Below are positions 57,601-64,000 of a stretch of 64,000 nt of DNA, piece by piece; within the stretch, counting starts at the first letter, position 1; each line of letters starts with the position of its first letter. Below the pieces are notes generated by a model. The model searched no databases and was not told the DNA's origin. It was given only the letters and a program-made list of their open reading frames with translations. The translations under genes and the position numbers were made by a program. The stretch spans positions 620,001 to 684,000 of the forward strand of contig OZ218953.1 in assembly GCA_965112735.1 (NCBI GenBank), in the 5' to 3' direction. Origin of the DNA: Phaeosaccion multiseriatum (taxonomy: Eukaryota; Ochrophyta, other classes).

Positions 57601-60545
57601 GGGCAAAACAGGTGGGCGAGACCAAAAACAACTTCCTCAGCAGACGCGTTCCCGCACCAGAGCAGGATGAAGAGGTTATTCGCACCTGTGACATCGCAAC
57701 CGCCCTCCCTCCCTGCCCACTCGCGGTGTCCTCGGTGAGCTCGCGCACCATGTGCAGCTCGCCAGCGTGAAGCGCCTGCCTTGTCGCCCGCCGTCGGATC
57801 TTGCCGCTCGTGGTCTTGGGGATGGTCTTCTGCTTGACGGCCACCACCCTGGCCGCTCGGAGGCCCAGACAGGACGACAATGCGGCTTGGGCGGCCTCCA
57901 CCACTGCCTGAGCCTCGCTCTCTCGCTCCTGCCGGATCTCGAACACCACCTCCAGTACGCCGTCCCCTCCCGTCTCGTCGGAGGAGAAGGCCGCAATGCA
58001 GCCCTGCCGAACGGCACTGGAGGCCTCTTGCACAGCAAACTCCACGTCCTGCGGGTAGTGGTTGACCCCGTTGAAGATGATGAGGTCCTTGATGCGGCCG
58101 CAGATGTACAGCAACCCCTCCTCCACAAAGCCCACGTCGCCCGTCCGCAGGTACTTGTGACTTGAGACATCACTGTCATCGCTTCCCTCTGCTCCTCCTT
58201 TGGGGAGTGCGAGTGTGGCACCAAACGTCTCCTTGGACAGCTCGGGCTTGCCCCAGTACCCGGCGGCGACAGAGGGGGAGGAGATCCAAATCTCTCCCGT
58301 GGCTGCTGCTTCGCTGACCTCGACCCTGGTGTCAAGATTGACGATTCGAATGTCCATAAAGTCAAGTCTGTCGCCCGGGGAGCCGACGCTGGTGAGGTCG
58401 GTGCGAGAAGGTGATCGATCGAGGACAGTGGCCCAGGAGACTGGAGAAAGAACGCAAAGCGGTGGGAAGACAAGAGGACGAATGTATGAGCCTTTGGGCC
58501 GAGTCCTATCCGGAGAGAAGGAAATGCACCACCGCCTGTCCCTCCTCCTCGACCCGCCCCCCCTTCTGTGAAGGCTTCTTACCTGACACCACGTGTTCAG
58601 CGAGTCCGTACGCAGCCGAGAACCACCTGCCAGTGTACAAGTCAAAGAGAGGTACGTACAAGGGAGAGTGGCACAAGGTTAGAAAGGACTCAGCGGCCCA
58701 AAAACGGGGGCAGCAGGGAGGATGCCGTGACAGATCTCTCGCGCTCAAGCGCAGGTCAAAGTGACTACCACCCACTCACTCACCCCTGCCGGAGACCGAA
58801 AGGCAGGAAGGCCGCTTCGAACCTCTCCACCGTCTCCGTTCGAATGGGCTCAGCTCCCGACGTCAGCGTGACCACGGAGGACAGATCCAGCTTGGGCTCC
58901 TTGCGAGTGCCGCGCACCTTGGCCATGTAGCGGGCGCAGAGAGCGTAGGCGAAGTCGGGGGCGACGGACCACTCCACGCGGTGCCGAGAGACGAGCTCCA
59001 GCCAGAGCAGGGGCCGCTTAATGAACGTCACGGGGGACATGTAGTGCATTGTCATGCCCGTCAGGAAGGGGGTGAGGAGGCCGAGTACGAGACCCATGTC
59101 CTGAGAAGCACAGAGAGAGTATGGTCAATGGCAGGCCTACTCAAGAAGGAGAACGAGGGGGGGGGGGTTAAGACAAAAGGCCCACTCACAAGTCGATGGC
59201 AGCAGGGTAGTGAGTGGGGCGCGAGGGAGCAACAGCAAAGACGAGCGAGAAGCAAAGCAGAGCAGAGGGGTGTGGCTGGCCGCACATTATTGCCTCCCTT
59301 CCTCACGCTTGGGGCTTCATTCCTTGTCATCTGTTTCCCTGTTTCTCCTCCCCTCTATCCTCTACTCTCGACCCTGGACAAGATTACAGTGTGCGCCGGC
59401 CGTAATCAGTAATCAGCCCCCGGCTGGCGCATAACCAGTAATCAGGCCGGCTGGTCACCGCTGTTTCTCTCTCTAACTCACATGATATTGGGGCAACCAC
59501 GAGAAGCCCGTCGTTGGCACGTGGTGCAGCCGCTGACTTGGCGCAGGCCTCTCGCCTGGACCGCTGCTGCTCGCCTCGGGCTGGTCTGAGGAGGAGTCTC
59601 CAGCCTTGTCCGAGGGCCACATGCGGCACATCCCCGTGGCAGGGTGGCAGCCGATGAGGTACACGTTGGCCATGAGTGCACCGAAGGTCACCATGACGCC
59701 TTTGGGGTCGCCGGTAGAACCACTCGTGTACTGCAGGAACGCCAGGTCCTCCTCGGTCACGCTCGGCTCGTCAAAGCTCCTCAATGCGTCTGACGAGGAG
59801 GAGGAGGAGAAGAAGCTCGGAAGCAGCCCCCCATCCGTAGCCTTAAAGTCGAGGTCCTCAGGCCACAGCTTGCGCGAGTCAGAGAGTGGATTGGCTCTGT
59901 CCACTCTACGCACAGCTGCTATCGTGGTGTCGGTGAGGCACAGCAGGGGCTTACAGTCCACCACTATCTTGCTCATCTTGGGCAGTGACTTGGACAACGG
60001 AGGAGCGGGCGGGTACACCATCACCGCCACCACGCCCGCTCTCAGGCAGCCCAGGAAGGCCGCGAAGAAGTGCATGCCCGGCCCGTAGCACAGTACCACC
60101 ATGGCTCCCTTGGGCACACCCCACTCCTCCCGCAGCATGTAGGCAATCTTGCCCGCCTAAGAAGAAGGGGCAGGAGAAGCTTAGCTAAGCAAGGCCGCGT
60201 GAGATAGAGTCGTGGAGAGCGGGGGAGTGAAGGAGGAGAGAAGAAAGACGAGGAGGAGGTCACCCCCCCCCTCTACTACGTAGTGTTTGCACTCGCCCCT
60301 CGAGTGATGTCGTCTAGGGACACATCGGTGGCGGCGGGCTTTCTCTTCCCTCTTACCTCAGCCCACGTGCGCCTGAAGCTGTACTGCTCCGCCAGTCTAC
60401 CCTTTCCATCGTACCAGAAGGCGAAGGGCTTCTCCACGAGCTCGGCCACAACCTCGTGCGCTCTCCCTAGCAAACTTTGTTGCCCTGCCCTTTCTTGCCT
60501 GCCGGGTCCCCGCAGCCTTGGAAAGTCTGGAGGCTCGTCCATCAT
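52243..60545 (-). CDS. Megasynthase D: FAAL-ACP-KS-(relict linker)-ACP-Pls-like membrane terminus
   Basis: Exons in transcript order: 60545-60357, 60156-59482, 59100-58784, 58626-58583, 58440-57686, 57574-56962, 56824-56338, 56211-55916, 55751-52243; 6885 nt, about 2294 aa. Domains: FAAL 1-640; ACP1 Ser743; KS about 820-1240 (Cys978, His1113, His1153); ACP2 around Ser1387; membrane terminus about 1496-2294. FAAL half pairs with A, KS core with C, terminus with B. Two oddities. The ACP2 motif reads RLSGSLS where B has ALDSLS, so the Asp before the attachment Ser is lost. And the KS-ACP linker contains LADVALLPAKDWVKKFGDTF, which resembles the post-KR linker of A (GDVAVLPGMDWGKFADSL) although D has no KR. 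The start is ATGATG at 60545. Confidence 0.9.
56962..60490. repeat. Inverted duplication partner of the 5' half of gene A
   Basis: D 5' half mirrors A 15960-19431. Introns are conserved as well as exons: the 157-bp intron 58627-58783 appears identical to 17538-17694 of A. Positions in this block sum to about 76,321 for intron 3 and 76,469 for exon 2, the difference being indels. Confidence 0.85.
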
Positions 60546-60577
60546 ACCATTCCGGCTGCTGCAGGCTGCTGCTGCTG

Positions 60578-60635
<58 letters not shown>

Positions 60636-60931
60636 CTGCTGCTGCTGCTGCTGCGAGATGGCCTTTGTTTGAGCAGCTGCATCCGGCGACGTGCTTCTCT
60701 TCTATTCGTTCGAAAGAAATCCGACGGTGGGGGCGGAACATGCGGATGTAACGGGCAAACAAGACACTATCAAACGTCAGATGCTTCCTACAACTACAAC
60801 ATGTGTGATGGGTACGAGTACTTTTTATCTTTCTTATGAGGAGGGGACACTGCTGGGGTGAAGGAGGTCCAATGCCGCCATCGCTTCCCCCAGCTAAGAG
60901 GAGGAAGAAGAGGCCCAACTCCCCCCCCCCC
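60546..60931. promoter_or_regulatory. Region between the end of gene E and the start of D
   Basis: No gene is convincing here. A CTG/CAG tract (60567-60655) lies just upstream of the D ATG, as in the other three megasynthases. A CCGACGG...GAACATGCGGAT element at 60721-60749 matches those upstream of B and C but points away from D. The remainder should hold the 3' UTR of gene E; an extra 3' exon of E cannot be excluded. Confidence 0.5.
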
Positions 60932-63900
60932 CTACCCCCTCCTGCCCACCTCGTTGAACACCAGGTAGGGTGTACTTGCCTTCCCTGAGTAACCAGCAGC
61001 CACCCGCTCCCCTCCTCCTCCTCCTCCTCCTTCTCCTCCTCCTCCTCCTCCTCCTCCTCCTCCTCCTCCCCCTCCTCCTCCCCCTCCCGCCCCGTTGACC
61101 GCATGCTCATAGATGCTCGCCATGCTGCCCACCTCCCCTCCCACGCGGAGAGAGGCGCTGTACAAGTCCCGATTCCCGTAGCCATGCCTACCCCCCGCCG
61201 TCGCATCTGCCCCGTACCCGTACGTCTCTCTGACAGAAGCGTCTTCTTCACGGCCTTCGTCGGAGCCCTCCTCCCACACCTCCGCCTCCTCTCCCTCCTC
61301 CCACGCCCCATCCTCCTCCTCCTCCTCCTCCTTCTCCTCCTCCTCCTCCTCCTCCTTCTCCTTCTCCTCCTCCTTCTCCTCCTCCTCCCCCTCCTCCTCC
61401 TCTTCCTCCTTCTCACTCCGCTCACCTTCCTCCTCACTCTCCTCGTCCTCCCCCTCCTCCTCCTCCTCCTCCTCCTCCTCCTCCTCCTCCTCCTCCTCCT
61501 CCTCCTCCTCCTCCTCACTCTCCTCCTCCTCCCCCTCCTCCCACTCCTCCTCTTCGCCTTCCTCCTCCTCGTCGTCCTCCCACTCCTCCTCTCCGACTGC
61601 TGCTCCCGCAGCCCCGCCTCCGCCTCCTCTCCCCTGCAAGTCGCCATCGCCCTCCCATGTGTCCATGTCGTGCATGTGCATGGGCAGATGCCGATCATAG
61701 TAACGGTCGAAGAAGCTGCAGTAGAGAGCCACCGTCTCCTTGGTGGTGGTGTTACTGGTCACAGCACTAAGCGAGCCTTGCTGCAGCAAGGCAGACGCCT
61801 CCTTCTCCGCCCGGCCCATACGCTGTTGATGTGTATGGCATTACATCACGACCCGATGCCACCCCCAAGGTGACACACAGAGCAATTGCAGGAGAGAGAG
61901 CGAGAGAGAGAGCGAGAGAGAGAGAGTGAGAGAGCGAGAGAGAGAGGGGGGGGGGGGAGAAAGAGGGGGGGGGGGGGGAGCGGGCACGCAGCAGAGCGAG
62001 TGTGTGTAAAGCAAATCACAAACATAATCAACCAATCAACCAACCAACCAGCCAACCAATAGACTGCGAGAAACCACCCCCCCCCTCTCTTGTTGGTCGT
62101 TCGTGTCCGTGCAAAAGCCTTCTCCTATCCACTGTCCTCGTCACGATACCCACCCACCCACGCCACGTACCCACCTGAAAGCCCTCCTCAATCTGTCCGC
62201 GCACCCCCGGCCCGTCGAGGCCCAACTCTGCCAAGGCGGGCCCAATCCCGAGCTCCTCCTCCTCCTGCCCGACAGCCACGCCACTCGTGTCCACGCCTCG
62301 CTCGGCCGCCGCAGTAAGTCTCTCGAGCTGGGCAAACACGGCTGCCGAGACAGCGAAGGCAGACACATCTTGCTGCACGCCGCGATAACGCCCCGTGGTG
62401 AGCGTGGGAGAGTAGAAGGCCCCCCTAGACAGCCGCTGAAGTTGCCGCATCATGGCTTTCACGTTCCTGCGAACGACCTCTTCGGACGGCGCGTGTGGGG
62501 AGCCCCTGTTCTCCGCTTCATCAGTTGGTGATACGCCACCACCACCACCAGCAGCAGCACCGGCGGCAGTCTTTCCTCTTCCAGGGGTTGAGTGAGCGCC
62601 AGGAGTTGCTGCTGCTGCTCCTGAACGCGGGTTCACCCTTCGCGGCGTGACAGGTGGTGCTGCCCCGTCCCCGTTACCCCAGCGAGTTACTGCTGTGGAT
62701 GTTTGTGCTCCACCACTGGCACTGGTGTTCGACCAGTTGGTTGACCAGCTGTTACCACCCACTCCTGCCCGTCTCCCGATACCCACCCCGCCCGCTATTG
62801 CACTCTCTTTCGCAGCAGCTTCCTGCATGCCTGCTCCTCCTCCCCCCTCTTGTGGTGGTGGTTGGGGTGTCTTCTCCTTCCTCTGGCCCCTTCTTCGAGG
62901 CAGCAAACCCTCTACCTCGGTGTCCACTAGGAAGGGTTGCATGTAAGCCTACCAAGACCAAGACACAGATGACAACATCGTGAGTGAGCTGATGACAACA
63001 TTGTGAGTGAGTGAGTGGACTAGAGCTAGAGAGCCTAGACGAGGAAGAAGACAGACACAGACCACAGCATCGCATCCTGACTGAGTGAACAGAGCTACTC
63101 TACTATACTCTACCCTACCCTACCCTACCCTACCCTACCCTACCCTACCCTGCCCTACCCTGCCCTACCCTGCCCTACCCTGCCCTACCCTACTCTACTC
63201 TACCCTATACCCTATCACGCAGCCACGCTGCTCCAAACACTCTCTATCCCTAGACCTCTTCCCTCAGAGTAATCAGTCAAGTTCCGCTTGAGAGTTCGAG
63301 ATGGGAAGTGCCCAGTGTGTCAAAGTCAGTCGAGTCGATCGAGTGAGATTCAGTGAGAAGGAACAGCCGAGTCAACCGAGGAGGTGAGATTCGTGGCACG
63401 CACCTCGAACTCCCTCCTGGCGTCTCCCCGCTCCTCTTCCAGCAGCGTGCTCGGCACTGCAAAGGCCTGCGCAGTTCTGTAAAACTCCTCCGGCACGCCA
63501 CTCCCGTCTGCTGCCATCTGCTGCTGCTCCCCGATGAACGGCACACCTCCCCCAAAGCCGTCTAGACCGTCCCTCCACTTCCCTCTCCGATGGCTTCCCC
63601 CTCCCATGCCTCCGGTGCTCCCCCTAACACCCCGTCCGTACCGGAGGCCCATGGCCGCCTCTTGAAGGAGGCCGACCGTCGCGGCATCGTCCTCCTCCTC
63701 ATCCTCCGGGCCATTCTCCACCTCGTCCCAAGGGCCCAGTCGGCCGAGAACGTTCCTCGCTCTCGAAGACAAGACCCGTACGTATCTTCGCAGCGGAGTG
63801 CCGTGACCACCAGCACCACCACCATCCGCGCCATCAACGCGGCTGCTTCGAAAGGGAGACGCGGAGGCAGCGTTAGAGTTGGTTCTACTCATCATACTCG

Positions 63901-64000
63901 GGGTGATGGGAGCTGTGCTGCCCTTGCTGCTGCTGCTGCTGCTGCCGTCCCTGCTGCTACTGGCCCCGCCGAAGCCGTGGAAGGACAGCGCCTTCCCCAT
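60932..64000 (-). CDS. Unrecognised protein with a long acidic tract (possibly partial)
   Basis: Three exons in transcript order: 64000-63404, 62948-62175, 61822-60932 (stop at 60932), all phase 0, about 753 aa. The first ATG is exactly at the window edge, so the gene may begin outside. I do not recognise the family. Exon 1 is Ser/Gly-rich with a more ordered part (RRYVRVLSSRARNVLGRL). Exon 2 has a probably folded segment (SEEVVRRNVKAMMRQLQRL, SAFAVSAAVFAQLERLTAAAE). Exon 3 starts with an ordered stretch (KETVALYCSFFDRYYDRHL), then a Glu tract of about 110 residues and a Gly run. A donor-like GAG/GTGGGC at 60949 could lead to a further exon. It is unrelated to the megasynthases by sequence. 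Confidence 0.55.
61014..61600. repeat. CCT-rich low-complexity sequence coding for Glu and Gly runs in gene E
   Basis: CTC/CCT/TCC tracts broken by CTT, CAC and CGT codons. The minus-strand reading through this region stays open for Glu-rich sequence and joins ordered sequence on both sides, so it is treated as coding. Confidence 0.7.
61890..61982. repeat. (GA)n and G-run low-complexity intron sequence in gene E
   Basis: GAGA repeats followed by two runs of about 10 to 13 G, within intron 61823-62174. Not coding. Confidence 0.85.
63103..63206. repeat. (CCCTA)n pentanucleotide repeat in gene E intron 1
   Basis: About 20 units of CCCTA with CCCTG variants, within intron 62949-63403. It resembles a telomere but is internal, imperfect and flanked by exons. 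Confidence 0.9.

Noticed and set aside
63103-63206. Telomere or interstitial telomere from (CCCTA)n
   Set aside because: It is imperfect, about 100 bp, and sits between in-frame exons of gene E; other pentamers and tetramers nearby behave the same way.
1-64000. tRNA, rRNA or transposase genes
   Set aside because: Nothing convincing was seen on either strand; a covariance-model scan was not possible here.

Overview
This window is nuclear DNA of a microbial eukaryote. It is GC-rich and its genes have many GT-AG introns, many of them packed with microsatellites (CCT, CT, GT, TTCC, CAG, CCCTA). It carries a kinesin-9 and a centriolar LRRC45-type gene, so the lineage builds or once built cilia. 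The giant type I polyketide synthases and the C-x4-C-x9-C-x2-H repeat protein point most readily to a stramenopile alga or relative, but that placement is inference. No rRNA, tRNA, CRISPR array or recognisable transposase was seen.

Left part (1-15.4 kb): an LRRC45-like LRR plus coiled-coil gene (+, 5' end outside the window) converges on a kinesin-9 (KIF9-like) gene (-). The kinesin is divergent from a single-exon gene (+) encoding a poly-Gln protein with six C-x4-C-x9-C-x2-H repeats.

Centre (15.9-60.5 kb): four related megasynthase genes in alternating orientation, here called A (+), B (-), C (+) and D (-). I could splice all four into uninterrupted reading frames with consistent intron phases: A about 4915 aa, B 2196 aa, C 2217 aa, D 2294 aa. 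B, C and D share the order fatty-acyl-AMP ligase (FAAL) - ACP - ketosynthase - ACP - membrane-embedded terminal region resembling that of Pls/PosA (epsilon-poly-lysine synthase family), with hexapeptide-repeat (left-handed beta-helix) segments between transmembrane helices. A has the same two ends, but a complete reducing module (ACP-KS-AT-DH-ER-KR-ACP) and a third KS lie between them. Only A has an acyltransferase, so the other modules must be supplied in trans or use another donor. A plausible reading is a membrane-bound system that activates free fatty acids, extends them and hands the chain to a membrane terminal domain. The product is unknown; a long-chain lipid or wall polymer is a guess.

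The four genes are mosaics. In the FAAL half A pairs with D and B with C; in the KS core A pairs with B and C with D; in the terminal region A pairs with C and B with D. Introns follow the same pairings. The tail-to-tail A/B junction is repeated almost exactly at C/D, and the 5' parts of B and C form a palindrome around a shared promoter region. This suggests repeated gene conversion or rearrangement, unless it is an assembly artefact.

Right end (60.9-64 kb): a minus-strand gene of unknown function with a long acidic tract; its ATG sits exactly at the window edge.
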